A stretch of 64,000 nucleotides of DNA, taken from contig CAJIYG010000009.1 of assembly GCA_905181585.1 (NCBI GenBank), positions 62,001 to 126,000 of the forward strand, read 5' to 3'. A program made the position numbers and the translations under genes. This DNA comes from an uncultured Flavobacteriales bacterium. Its GTDB lineage: Bacteria > Bacteroidota > Bacteroidia > Flavobacteriales > BACL11. The notes under the pieces were generated by a model. It saw nothing but the letters and a program-made list of their open reading frames with translations, ran no database searches and was not told the origin of the DNA. Below are positions 42,682-51,645 of this stretch, one piece after another (positions within the stretch are counted from its first letter, which is position 1; every line of letters begins with the position of its first letter).

Positions 42682-45444
42682 ATGGATTATAATTTTACAG
42701 AAATAGAAAAAAAATGGCAAAATTATTGGGCTGAAAATTTTACAAATCAGGTTGATGAACTATCAGAAAAAGAAAAGTTTTATGTTTTAGATATGTTTCC
42801 CTATCCATCTGGATCAGGGCTTCATGTTGGACACCCATTAGGTTATATTGCATCAGATATCTTTACAAGATTTAAAAAACTTAAGGGTTTTAATGTTCTT
42901 CACCCAATGGGTTATGATTCATTTGGTTTACCAACTGAGCAATATGCCATACAGACTGGAATTCATCCAGAGCAAGCAACAAAAGTTAACACTAAAAGGT
43001 ATAGAGATCAATTAGATAAAATTGGCTTTGCATTTGACTGGAGTAGAGAAATCCAAACTTCTGATCCAAATTATTACAAATGGACTCAATGGATTTTTAA
43101 ACAATTTTTTAATTCTGGATATTGTACAAAAAAAAATAAGGCAGTTGATATTAATGAGCTAATTTCTTATTTCAATGAGCAGGGAAACATTAATTGCTCA
43201 TTTTTTTGTAATGAAGTAAAAATATTTACAAAAATTGAATGGGTTAGTTTTTCAATAGAGCAAAAACAGGAGATATTACTTTCGTATAGACTAGCTTATA
43301 TTTCTGAGTCAATAGTTAATTGGTGCCCAGGGCTTGGAACTGTGTTGGCAAATGATGAGGTAAAGAATGGGCGTTCTGAAAGAGGCGACTTTCCTGTTGA
43401 ACAAAAAAAAATGAAGCAGTGGTCTTTAAGAATTACTGCATATGCTGATCGATTAAATTCTGATTTAATGCATCTTGATTGGTCCGACTCATTAAAAGAG
43501 ATGCAAAGAAATTGGATTGGTAAATCCAAAGGTTTAATACTAAATTTTAATGTTTATAATTCAGATTTAAATATTCAGGTTTTTACAACAAGAGGAGATA
43601 CCGTTTTTGGTGTGAACTTTCTTGTGTTAGCTCCCGAGCATGAACTTGTAAAGGAAATTACTTCAAAAGATGAAGAATTAAATATTGAAAAATACATTAA
43701 TTCATCGGCTCTAAGGTCCGAACGAGAGCGACAGTCTGAGAAGAAAGTTAGTGGTGCTTTTACAGGTGCATATGCTTTACACCCAATAAGTGGAGAAAAA
43801 GTTGCTATTTGGATCTCAGATTATGTGCTAGCCTCATATGGAACGGGTGCTGTAATGGCTGTCCCATGCGGGGATCAAAGAGATTGGCTTTTTGCAAATC
43901 ATTTCAATATTGATATAATTAATATTTTCAAGGAGATCGATATAAGTACTTCTGCTTACGAAGGTAACGAGGCTGTATTAACTAACTCAAGTTTTCTAGA
44001 TGGATTAAGTTGTCAAGATGCAATAGAAAAAATAAATTTATATGTGAAAGAGCATAAAATTGGAAATGAAAAAATAAATTTCCGATTAAGAGATGCTATC
44101 TTTTCAAGACAAAGATATTGGGGAGAGCCATTTCCTGTTTTTTATAAAAAATCTTTGCCTTACCTCTTTGATGACCAGTCTGTAATTACTTTACCTATAA
44201 TTGATAAATATTTACCTACAGAAGGAGGGGACCCACCATTGGCGAGAGCAAAAAAAGAAGATTGGAGCGTATTTGCAGGGGATGCAATGGATACAAATGT
44301 TATGCCTGGATGGGCAGGTTCTTCCTGGTATTTTTTGCGTTTTATGGACCCAAATAATAAAAAAGAATTTGTTGCAAAAGAAAAGTCAGATTATTGGGGT
44401 CAAGTTGATTTATATATAGGTGGTGCTGAGCATGCTGTTGGTCATCTTCTTTATTCTCGTTTTTGGACAAAATTTTTGTTTGATAAAAAGCTAATTGCTT
44501 TTGATGAACCATTCAAAAAGCTTATTAATCAAGGCATGATTTTAGGTAGGTCTAATTTCGTTTATAGAATAAATAACTCTAATACTTTTGTTACAAAAAG
44601 TAAAAAAGACGATTATAAAACGACTGCTCTGCATGTAGATATAAATATGGTCAATAATGATATTTTAGATTTAGATAAATTTAAAAAATGGAGGAGTGAA
44701 TTTTCAAGTGCTGAATTTATATTAGCAGACGGTCTCTATGAATGTGGGTTTGAAATTGAGAAAATGTCTAAATCAAAATATAATACTCAAACACCAGATG
44801 AATTAATCGATAAATTTGGTGCGGACACCCTAAGGCTATATGAGATGTTTTTAGGTCCTCTAGAGCAATTTAAGCCATGGAGCACAAAAGGAATAAATGG
44901 AGTTCATAATTTTTTAAAAAAGTTTTGGAGACACATACATGATAATGATAATAAAATAAGTTTATCAAAAGATTCAGCCTCTGATGATTCATACAAATCA
45001 CTGCATAAGACAATTAAGAAAGTTGAAGAAGATATAGAAAGATATTCATTTAATACTGTTGTGAGTAATCTAATGATATGCCTTAATGAATTAATCGATC
45101 AGAAATGTAAAGACCAGCAAATATTCACGCAATTTGTTATTTTGTTATCTCCTTATGCACCACATATTTCAGAAGAGATATGGTTTAAGTTAGGATTTAA
45201 TTACTCAATTACAAAATCTAAATTTCCTAATTTTGATTCCTCATATTTAATTGAAAAAAATATAGATTATCCCGTTTCATTTAATGGTAAAATGAGATTT
45301 AAGTTGCAGTTTTCTGCTGAAGAATCTAAAGATAATATTGAGAAGACAGTGTTATCTAATGATAAAACAATACATTATCTAGATGGAAATATCCCCAAAA
45401 AAGTAATTATAGTTCCAAAAAAAATCATAAATATTGTTTTCTAA
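42682..45444 (+). CDS. leuS: Leucyl-tRNA synthetase
   Basis: About 920 residues from the ATG at 42682 (MDYNFTEIEKKWQNYW), preceded by an in-frame TTG that is not needed. The HIGH-type motif is in PYPSGSGLHVGHPLGY and the KMSKS loop in FEIEKMSKSKYNTQTPDEL. The editing domain has FTTRGDTVFGVNFLVLAPEH and GTGAVMAVPCGDQRDW, and the tryptophan-rich GWAGSSWYFLRFMDP is present. A Lys/Asp-rich insert before KMSKS (about residues 635-690) is typical of Bacteroidota enzymes. It probably shares transcripts with the membrane protein 8 bases downstream. Confidence 0.97.
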   Translation: MDYNFTEIEKKWQNYWAENFTNQVDELSEKEKFYVLDMFPYPSGSGLHVGHPLGYIASDIFTRFKKLKGFNVLHPMGYDSFGLPTEQYAIQTGIHPEQATKVNTKRYRDQLDKIGFAFDWSREIQTSDPNYYKWTQWIFKQFFNSGYCTKKNKAVDINELISYFNEQGNINCSFFCNEVKIFTKIEWVSFSIEQKQEILLSYRLAYISESIVNWCPGLGTVLANDEVKNGRSERGDFPVEQKKMKQWSLRITAYADRLNSDLMHLDWSDSLKEMQRNWIGKSKGLILNFNVYNSDLNIQVFTTRGDTVFGVNFLVLAPEHELVKEITSKDEELNIEKYINSSALRSERERQSEKKVSGAFTGAYALHPISGEKVAIWISDYVLASYGTGAVMAVPCGDQRDWLFANHFNIDIINIFKEIDISTSAYEGNEAVLTNSSFLDGLSCQDAIEKINLYVKEHKIGNEKINFRLRDAIFSRQRYWGEPFPVFYKKSLPYLFDDQSVITLPIIDKYLPTEGGDPPLARAKKEDWSVFAGDAMDTNVMPGWAGSSWYFLRFMDPNNKKEFVAKEKSDYWGQVDLYIGGAEHAVGHLLYSRFWTKFLFDKKLIAFDEPFKKLINQGMILGRSNFVYRINNSNTFVTKSKKDDYKTTALHVDINMVNNDILDLDKFKKWRSEFSSAEFILADGLYECGFEIEKMSKSKYNTQTPDELIDKFGADTLRLYEMFLGPLEQFKPWSTKGINGVHNFLKKFWRHIHDNDNKISLSKDSASDDSYKSLHKTIKKVEEDIERYSFNTVVSNLMICLNELIDQKCKDQQIFTQFVILLSPYAPHISEEIWFKLGFNYSITKSKFPNFDSSYLIEKNIDYPVSFNGKMRFKLQFSAEESKDNIEKTVLSNDKTIHYLDGNIPKKVIIVPKKIINIVF

Positions 45445-45452
45445 TAAGTAAT

Positions 45453-46265
45453 TTGAATAAGGTAATAAATTTCTTTGTTTTAAATAATTTATTTGTTGCG
45501 ATATGCGTGGCGGCACTAACTCTATCATCTCAGTTGATATATTCTGAATTTAATTTGGAACTAGTTTTTTTTTCATTTTTCGCAACATTTCTTTCTTATA
45601 ATTTTCATAGTTTATTTTCTAATAAGACGATAAAAGATTTTAACTTAAACAAAATATTTGATCACTTTTCATTATTGATAATTTTACTTTTATTGCTTTC
45701 GTTTGTTTTTGGTTTTATATTATTTATTCAGTTTAATCCTCTTACTAAATTTTATATCCTGGTTTTATCTTTAGTATCATTATTTTATCCTTTTGGACTA
45801 AGAACTATACCTTTTTTGAAAATATTTCTTATTTCAACATCTTGGACAATTTCTTCAGTTTGTCTTTTTTTTTCTGAAAATCAAGTTCAACTTGATGAAA
45901 GTGCATTTTTGATGTTACTAAAAAGATTTTTATTTATAATGGCTATCACTATCCCATTTGATTTAAGGGATTATAAGTTTGATGATTTAAAAATGAAAAC
46001 TTTCCCACAGATTTTTGGATATAATTTTTCAAAAAAAATTGCGATAGGATTTTTAATAATATATCTATGTATTTCTACTTTTGAATTTCTTAGTGGTGAT
46101 TTGAAATTATCTTTTTTTGTATCTTTCATTCTTACATTTCTTTATTCTTCTTTTTTAATAATTAAAACTTCTGAGAAAAAAAATAAATTATTTTTTTTGT
46201 TTTTTGTGGAATCAGCCTCAATTTCTATTTTATTCTTTTTAATAATTACTTCAATCTTTTTGTAA
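45453..46265 (+). CDS. UbiA-like integral membrane protein (prenyltransferase superfamily, incomplete motif set)
   Basis: A 270-residue protein with about eight membrane helices. The segment TIPFDLRDYKFDDLKMKTFPQIFG contains a DxxDxxxD pattern in the position of the second UbiA Asp-rich motif, followed by the KT-P-xxG signature. The first UbiA motif (NDxxDxxxD) is absent; the corresponding loop reads SYNFHSLFSNK. UbiA enzymes move prenyl groups onto aromatic acceptors, so a true transferase activity is uncertain here. The start must be TTG at 45453, since no in-frame ATG occurs before the middle of the gene. Confidence 0.6.
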   Translation: MNKVINFFVLNNLFVAICVAALTLSSQLIYSEFNLELVFFSFFATFLSYNFHSLFSNKTIKDFNLNKIFDHFSLLIILLLLLSFVFGFILFIQFNPLTKFYILVLSLVSLFYPFGLRTIPFLKIFLISTSWTISSVCLFFSENQVQLDESAFLMLLKRFLFIMAITIPFDLRDYKFDDLKMKTFPQIFGYNFSKKIAIGFLIIYLCISTFEFLSGDLKLSFFVSFILTFLYSSFLIIKTSEKKNKLFFLFFVESASISILFFLIITSIFL

Positions 46266-46304
46266 AATATCTTCTTATATTTACTGACCATTTAAATAAA
46301 TTTC

Positions 46305-47402
46305 ATGTCTGACAAAACCTCTTCAGTTCATTATATTGACTATCTAGATTTAGATAAAATTTTAGATGCTCAAAACCCTTTAAGTACAGAAAATAATAAT
46401 GAAGCTCATGAAGAGATGTTGTTTATTATTATTCATCAAACATATGAGTTGTGGTTTAAGCAAATAATTCATGAGATTACCTCTATAATGGATTTGTTTA
46501 AAAAAGAGCAAATTGATGAAGATAATGTTGGTTTAATTGTTGGCAGAATAGGGCGCGTTAATAAAATTCTGGAAGTTTTAGTGAAGCAATTAGATATTTT
46601 GGAGACCATGACTTCACTTGATTTTTTAGAATTTAGAAATTATCTTTCTCCCGCTTCAGGTTTTCAATCACATCAGTTTAGAAAAATCGAAGTCATGCTA
46701 GGCCTAAAGATTAATAATCGTCATCAATTTGGAGGCTGTCCCTATCATAGCCAATTTGAAGGAGATAAGAAAAAAGAAATTATAGAAATAGAAGAAAGTG
46801 TTTCGCTATTCGATCTTGTAGAGAAGTGGCTTGAAAGAATACCCTTCTTAGAAATGAAAGATTTTAATTTTATTGAGAAATATCAGTCTGCAGTATGGGA
46901 TATGGTTAGCAGTGAAATTGATGATATTAATAACTCTTCATTATTAAATGAAAATGATAAGAAGATTCGTGTAAAGATGATTGAAGAGAATAGAAAGTAT
47001 TTTGAGAATGTATTTAATAAAGAAAATCATCTTAATTCAATTAAAGAAGGGACTACAAAGTTATCTTATAAGGCGACAATGTCTGCTCTATTAATAAACT
47101 TATATAGAGATCAGCCCATATTACATCTGCCTTACAGGTTTTTGAGAGAGTTGGTAGAGATGGATCATAAAATTGCTTCTTGGCGATTTAGACATGTTCA
47201 GATGGTTGAAAAAATGCTTGGACAAAAAATTGGCACAGGCGGCTCCTCAGGGCAGGGTTATCTTAAAAAAACTGTTGATCAACATAGATTATTTGAAGAT
47301 ATTGCTAACATAGCAACGTTGATGATTTCTAGGGCTTACCTTCCAGAACTTCCATCTGCAATAAAAGATGAACTAGGATATAATTTTACTAATAAAAAAT
47401 AA
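46305..47402 (+). CDS. kynA: Tryptophan 2,3-dioxygenase
   Basis: A 365-residue haem dioxygenase that opens tryptophan to N-formylkynurenine, the first step of the kynurenine pathway. The substrate-binding motif is FIIIHQTYELWFKQIIHEI (distal His), followed by SPASGFQSHQFRKIE. The haem-ligand His lies in WRFRHVQMVEKMLG, then KIGTGGSSGQGYL. It is longer than the roughly 280-residue proteobacterial enzyme, with an insert in the middle (about residues 125-245) as in Bacteroidota and animal forms. It is the first gene of a nine-gene plus-strand run with gaps of no more than about 11 bases. Confidence 0.96.
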   Translation: MSDKTSSVHYIDYLDLDKILDAQNPLSTENNNEAHEEMLFIIIHQTYELWFKQIIHEITSIMDLFKKEQIDEDNVGLIVGRIGRVNKILEVLVKQLDILETMTSLDFLEFRNYLSPASGFQSHQFRKIEVMLGLKINNRHQFGGCPYHSQFEGDKKKEIIEIEESVSLFDLVEKWLERIPFLEMKDFNFIEKYQSAVWDMVSSEIDDINNSSLLNENDKKIRVKMIEENRKYFENVFNKENHLNSIKEGTTKLSYKATMSALLINLYRDQPILHLPYRFLRELVEMDHKIASWRFRHVQMVEKMLGQKIGTGGSSGQGYLKKTVDQHRLFEDIANIATLMISRAYLPELPSAIKDELGYNFTNKK

Positions 47403-48179
47403 ATGGACTTAGGATTAAAAAATAAAAATGCAATTGTTTGTGGTAGCACTCAAGGAATTGGGGAAGCTACTGCACATGCGCTCGCAAGTGAAGGGGTAAA
47501 TATTACTTTGGTTGCTCGAGATGAAAAAGTTTTAAGTAGTGTTTTAGAATCACTTGACAGATCTTTAGGACAGAATCATTGCTTTGTTTGTATTGATTTT
47601 AGTGATGAGAATTTTCCAGAAAAGATTCAAGCATTAGATAAATCATACGATATATTAATTAATAACACAGGTGGTCCTGCAGGTGGACCAATTTTAGATG
47701 CTAAACCTGAAGCTTTCTTGGATGCATTTAAAATGCATTTAATAAATAATCAGCTTTTAGCAGCGCATGTTGTTCAGTCAATGAGGAAGAAAAATTTTGG
47801 TAGAATTATTAATATTATTTCTACCTCCGTTAAGGCTCCCATACAGGGGCTTGGAGTATCAAATACTATAAGAGCAGCAGTTGCTAATTGGGCTAAAACA
47901 TTATCATTAGAACTTGGTCCTTTTGGAATTACAGTTAACAATGTACTACCTGGTTTTACAAATACCAATAGATTAACTTCAATTATTAAACGTAAAGCTA
48001 ATGAGCAATCTAAATCAACTGCTGAGGTTGGGCAAATAATGCAAAATTCGGTTCCTGCCAAAAGATTCGGAGCAGCTTACGAAGTTGCTAACGCAGTAGC
48101 TTTTTTAAGTTCAGTAGGAGCAGGTTATATTAATGGAATCAATCTACCTGTAGATGGTGGTAGAACAGCTAGTTTATAA
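47403..48179 (+). CDS. Short-chain dehydrogenase/reductase family protein lacking the catalytic YxxxK
   Basis: A 258-residue Rossmann protein starting immediately after the kynA stop. The cofactor motif is VCGSTQGIGEATAHALASEG, with NNTGGPAGG (the NNAG region) and a C-terminal PVDGGRT. At the catalytic site, where SDRs read Yx3K before the AAV helix, this protein has GVSNTIRAAVANWAKTLSLE: neither the Tyr nor the Lys is present. It may still bind NAD(P) but use a different chemistry. No kynurenine-pathway step is assigned to an SDR, so its role in the cluster is open. Confidence 0.85.
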   Translation: MDLGLKNKNAIVCGSTQGIGEATAHALASEGVNITLVARDEKVLSSVLESLDRSLGQNHCFVCIDFSDENFPEKIQALDKSYDILINNTGGPAGGPILDAKPEAFLDAFKMHLINNQLLAAHVVQSMRKKNFGRIINIISTSVKAPIQGLGVSNTIRAAVANWAKTLSLELGPFGITVNNVLPGFTNTNRLTSIIKRKANEQSKSTAEVGQIMQNSVPAKRFGAAYEVANAVAFLSSVGAGYINGINLPVDGGRTASL

Positions 48180-48182
48180 AAT

Positions 48183-49625
48183 ATGGAAAAGATATTAAAT
48201 TATATTAATGGAGAAATGCGAGAGCCTTCTTCCAAAAAATATATTGAAAATTTTAACCCGTCAAATGGTGAGGTATATTCTTTAATTGCAAAAAGTAATA
48301 AAAAAGATATTGATTCAGCAGTTGATTCTGCGAATAGTGCCTTTAATGATTGGAGTGTAAGCTCAAAGAAATTTAGACATGACGTGCTAATGAGTATTGC
48401 TGATAAAATTGAAGAAAATTTTGAAGCATTAGTGGTGGCAGAAAGTTTAGACAATGGAAAGACAGAAAGTTTAGCCAGAAGAGTAGATATCCCTAGAGCT
48501 TCTGAGAATTTTAGGTTTTTTGCAACAGCAATATTACATTTTTCATCTGAAACTCATGATATGGATGGGAAAGCTTTGAATTATACACTAAGAGAGCCAG
48601 TTGGTGTTTGTGCATGTATTTCTCCGTGGAATCTACCATTATACTTACTTACCTGGAAGATTGCTCCAGCTCTTGCCGCCGGAAATACTGTAGTGGCAAA
48701 GCCTTCAGAAATCACTCCAATGACTGCATATTTATTAAGTAAAATTTGTATTGAAGCAGGAGTGCCTAGAGGTGTGTTAAATATTGTACATGGATTAGGG
48801 TCTGAGATTGGTGACGATTTAACTGCTCATCCTGACGTACCTATTGTTTCTTTTACTGGTGGAACTTTAACTGGTCAGCATATAGCACAAGTAACTGCAC
48901 CCATGTTTAAAAAACTTTCTCTTGAGCTTGGAGGTAAGAACCCAAATATTGTCTTTGATGATGCAGATTTTGAAAAAGCTGTTTCTATGGCAGTTAAGGC
49001 AGGTTTTTCTAACCAAGGACAAATATGCTTGTGTGGTTCAAGATTATTTGTTCAAGATACTATTTATGAAAAATTTAAAATAGCTTTACTCGAAAAAATA
49101 TCAGAATTAGTTATAGGAAGCCCTTTAGATGATAAAACAGATGTTGGAGCTGTTGTTTCATATGAACATATGACTAAAATACTTGAAAGAATTGATGAGG
49201 CGAAAGAACTTGGGGGCGATATATTATGTGGAGGTAAAAGAAAAATACTACCAGGAAATTTAAAGTCAGGATACTATATAGAACCTACTGTAATAGAGGG
49301 ATTAAGCTATAACAATAGTATAAATCAGGAAGAAATTTTTGGTCCAGTACTTAGTATAATACCTTTTACAACTGAAGAAGAGGTCATAATGATGGCAAAT
49401 TCTACAAAATATGGATTATCGGCAAGTATTTTTACAAGCGATATAAGCAGAGGTCACAGAGTCGCTGCAAAAGTTAAATCTGGAATTGTATGGGTCAATA
49501 CATGGCTATTAAGAGATCTCAGAATTCCATTTGGTGGAATGAAACAGTCTGGTCTAGGAAGAGAAGGAGGTTTTAAATCTTTACAGTTTTTTACTGAGCC
49601 AAAAAATGTATGTATTAAAATATAA
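48183..49625 (+). CDS. 2-aminomuconate 6-semialdehyde dehydrogenase (aldehyde dehydrogenase family)
   Basis: A 480-residue NAD-dependent aldehyde dehydrogenase. It contains SPWNLPLYLLTWKIAPALAA (with the catalytic-region Asn), the general-base Glu in KLSLELGGKNPNIVFDDAD, the nucleophile Cys in NQGQICLCGSRLFV, and QEEIFGPVLSIIPF. Together with the flanking decarboxylase and deaminase genes it is best assigned to oxidation of 2-aminomuconate semialdehyde to 2-aminomuconate. The related hydroxymuconate semialdehyde activity cannot be excluded from sequence. It starts 3 bases after the SDR gene. Confidence 0.9.
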   Translation: MEKILNYINGEMREPSSKKYIENFNPSNGEVYSLIAKSNKKDIDSAVDSANSAFNDWSVSSKKFRHDVLMSIADKIEENFEALVVAESLDNGKTESLARRVDIPRASENFRFFATAILHFSSETHDMDGKALNYTLREPVGVCACISPWNLPLYLLTWKIAPALAAGNTVVAKPSEITPMTAYLLSKICIEAGVPRGVLNIVHGLGSEIGDDLTAHPDVPIVSFTGGTLTGQHIAQVTAPMFKKLSLELGGKNPNIVFDDADFEKAVSMAVKAGFSNQGQICLCGSRLFVQDTIYEKFKIALLEKISELVIGSPLDDKTDVGAVVSYEHMTKILERIDEAKELGGDILCGGKRKILPGNLKSGYYIEPTVIEGLSYNNSINQEEIFGPVLSIIPFTTEEEVIMMANSTKYGLSASIFTSDISRGHRVAAKVKSGIVWVNTWLLRDLRIPFGGMKQSGLGREGGFKSLQFFTEPKNVCIKI

Positions 49626-49628
49626 AAT

Positions 49629-50045
49629 ATGAATGGTAAGAAATTTAATAGCTCTAGAGCGCCTCAAGCAGTAGGTTTATACCCACATGCTAGACAGGTA
49701 GGTGATTTATTGTTTCTCTCTGGAGTTGGTCCAAGAATTCCAGACTCAAAAGAAATCCCTGGTGTCACACTTGATGATAATGGTGTAATTATAGATTATG
49801 ATATTGCTAAGCAATGCCACTCTGTGTTCACAAATATTAGATACATACTTGAAGATGCTGGATCATCATGGGGTAAGATAGTTGATGTACAGGTATTTTT
49901 AACTAATATGAAGGAAGATTTTTCTACTTATAATAGAATTTATGCTGAATATTTTAAAGAAAATCAACCATGTCGAACAACTATTGAAATTAAGAGTTTA
50001 CCTACACCAATTGCAATTGAATTAAAAATAATAGCCACAATTTAA
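49629..50045 (+). CDS. RidA/YjgF family deaminase, probable 2-aminomuconate deaminase
   Basis: A 138-residue trimeric-fold protein. Family features: AVGLYPHARQVGDLLFLSGV near the start, a middle segment with VFTNIRYILEDAGSSWGKIV, and the Arg in QPCRTTIEIKSLPTPIAIEL that binds the substrate carboxylate. Generic RidA proteins hydrolyse reactive imines. Here the position between the aldehyde dehydrogenase and 3-hydroxyanthranilate dioxygenase matches 2-aminomuconate deaminases of nitrobenzoate/3-hydroxyanthranilate clusters, so that is the likely function. Start at the ATG at 49629, 3 bases after the upstream stop. Confidence 0.85.
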   Translation: MNGKKFNSSRAPQAVGLYPHARQVGDLLFLSGVGPRIPDSKEIPGVTLDDNGVIIDYDIAKQCHSVFTNIRYILEDAGSSWGKIVDVQVFLTNMKEDFSTYNRIYAEYFKENQPCRTTIEIKSLPTPIAIELKIIATI

Positions 50046-50056
50046 AAATAAATATT

Positions 50057-50593
50057 ATGAGAAAAATAAGCAAACCTTTTAATTTACAAAAATGGATAGA
50101 TGATAACAGAAATCTTTTAAAGCCTCCTGTAGGAAATAAAAATTTATATGTGGAAGCAGAGGACTACATTGTAATGATTGTTGCTGGTCCAAATGCTCGA
50201 AAAGATTATCATTATAATGAAACTGAAGAACTCTTTTATCAAATTGAGGGAAACATTATAATTAAAACTCAGCAAGATGGAAAAATGGTAGAAATACCTG
50301 TTAACGAAGGAGAAATGTTTCTTTTACCGCCAAAGGTTCCGCATTCGCCAATTCGATCTGCGGGATCAATCGGTTTAGTAATAGAGAGAAAAAGAGATGA
50401 AAAGGTCAAGGATGGTTTAATGTGGTTTTCAGATACTGCAAATGAATTATTATACGAAGAGTATTTTCACCTTACTGATGTTGAGAAAGATTTCTTTCCT
50501 GTTTTCGATAAGTTTTATTCTGATGCAAAGCTAAGGACTTGCCCCAAAACAGGTGAGGTAATGGAGGTTGACAAAAGATTTTTAAGTAAATAA
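50057..50593 (+). CDS. nbaC: 3-hydroxyanthranilate 3,4-dioxygenase
   Basis: A 178-residue cupin that opens the ring of 3-hydroxyanthranilate. The Fe(II) ligands lie in DYHYNETEELFYQIEGN (His and Glu) and PPKVPHSPIRSAGSIG (second His). Bacterial relatives carry a rubredoxin-like second iron site made of two CxxC pairs near the C-terminus. Here the first pair is replaced by FSDTAN (after DGLMW), and the second is only TCPKTG. Three of four cysteines are thus missing, although the fold extends to normal length. It is part of the tryptophan catabolic run. Confidence 0.93.
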   Translation: MRKISKPFNLQKWIDDNRNLLKPPVGNKNLYVEAEDYIVMIVAGPNARKDYHYNETEELFYQIEGNIIIKTQQDGKMVEIPVNEGEMFLLPPKVPHSPIRSAGSIGLVIERKRDEKVKDGLMWFSDTANELLYEEYFHLTDVEKDFFPVFDKFYSDAKLRTCPKTGEVMEVDKRFLSK

Positions 50594-50604
50594 ATTTTTA
50601 TTAT

Positions 50605-51642
50605 ATGCGAATAAATGGGCATGGGCATATTCTTCCGGAACCTTCTCAGATTCCTAAGTTCATGAAGGATAAGAAACTTTTTTGGATAGATGATGATAAG
50701 AAATTTATGAGGCAAGGGGATTGGTCTAGACCAATTAATGGACCTAGTTTTTTTCTAAAAGAGAAAATTAAGTGGATGAATCAATACAATATTGATCATG
50801 CTGTTATGTTGTGTTTATCACAATTGTATTGTAATGGTTGGAAAAAACAGGACTGTATTGATGGTATTAGTTTTCAAAATGATTTTAATGCTTCTGTGCA
50901 AAACGACCATCCAGATAAATTTACTAGTGGTTTTGTGGTCCAACCATTATATATTAATCATGCACTAAAGGAAATTGATCGTTGTGTGAATGAGTTAGGA
51001 TTAAAATTAATTTGTTTACCTACTCACTTTTTAAATTCAAATGGAGAATGGTTGTCTGTTGCTGAAGCTGATGTTGATCCAATATTTGAATTAGCTAATG
51101 AATATGGATTGGCAGTTCAAATTCATCCATACGATGGTGACAAAATGATTGCTTTAAAAGATCAGTACTGGAGATTTCATTTGATTTGGATGATGGCGCA
51201 ATGCGCTGATACACTTCACCTTTTTACTTTAAGAAACTTGCCAGATAAATATCCAAATTTACGAACTAGTTTTGCTCATGGGGGGATGCTAGGAATTGCT
51301 AATTATGGAAGAAGGGTTCAGGGATTTGACGGTCGGCCAGATAAATTTAAAGATTTACAAGACCCTAGAAAAACATTAGGACACAAGAACTTATATTTTG
51401 ATACATTAGTTCACGACTCACATACTCTTGACTTACTTAAGAAGCGTGTGGGAGTCAGTCAAATTATGATGGGTTTAGATGATCCTTTTCCATTAGGAGA
51501 AATGGAGGGCGTAGGCACCTCATATCCTGGAAGAGTTTTAGATTATGCCATAGAAACAGGAATTATTACTGATAAGGAAGGTAAAGATATATGGCACAAA
51601 AATGTGTTGGATTGGCTAAATATTAAGTTAGAAGATCATTAA
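50605..51642 (+). CDS. 2-amino-3-carboxymuconate 6-semialdehyde decarboxylase
   Basis: A 345-residue zinc-dependent amidohydrolase-fold decarboxylase (ACMSD). The HxH metal motif is in MRINGHGHILPEP at the N-terminus, followed by VQIHPYDGDK, SFAHGGMLGIANYGRR and the metal Asp in MMGLDDPFPLGEMEG, as in known ACMSD enzymes. It removes CO2 from the unstable ring-opened product, diverting it from quinolinate and NAD synthesis into catabolism. It starts 11 bases after the dioxygenase gene, as expected for consecutive steps. Confidence 0.94.
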   Translation: MRINGHGHILPEPSQIPKFMKDKKLFWIDDDKKFMRQGDWSRPINGPSFFLKEKIKWMNQYNIDHAVMLCLSQLYCNGWKKQDCIDGISFQNDFNASVQNDHPDKFTSGFVVQPLYINHALKEIDRCVNELGLKLICLPTHFLNSNGEWLSVAEADVDPIFELANEYGLAVQIHPYDGDKMIALKDQYWRFHLIWMMAQCADTLHLFTLRNLPDKYPNLRTSFAHGGMLGIANYGRRVQGFDGRPDKFKDLQDPRKTLGHKNLYFDTLVHDSHTLDLLKKRVGVSQIMMGLDDPFPLGEMEGVGTSYPGRVLDYAIETGIITDKEGKDIWHKNVLDWLNIKLEDH

Positions 51643-51645
51643 ACA

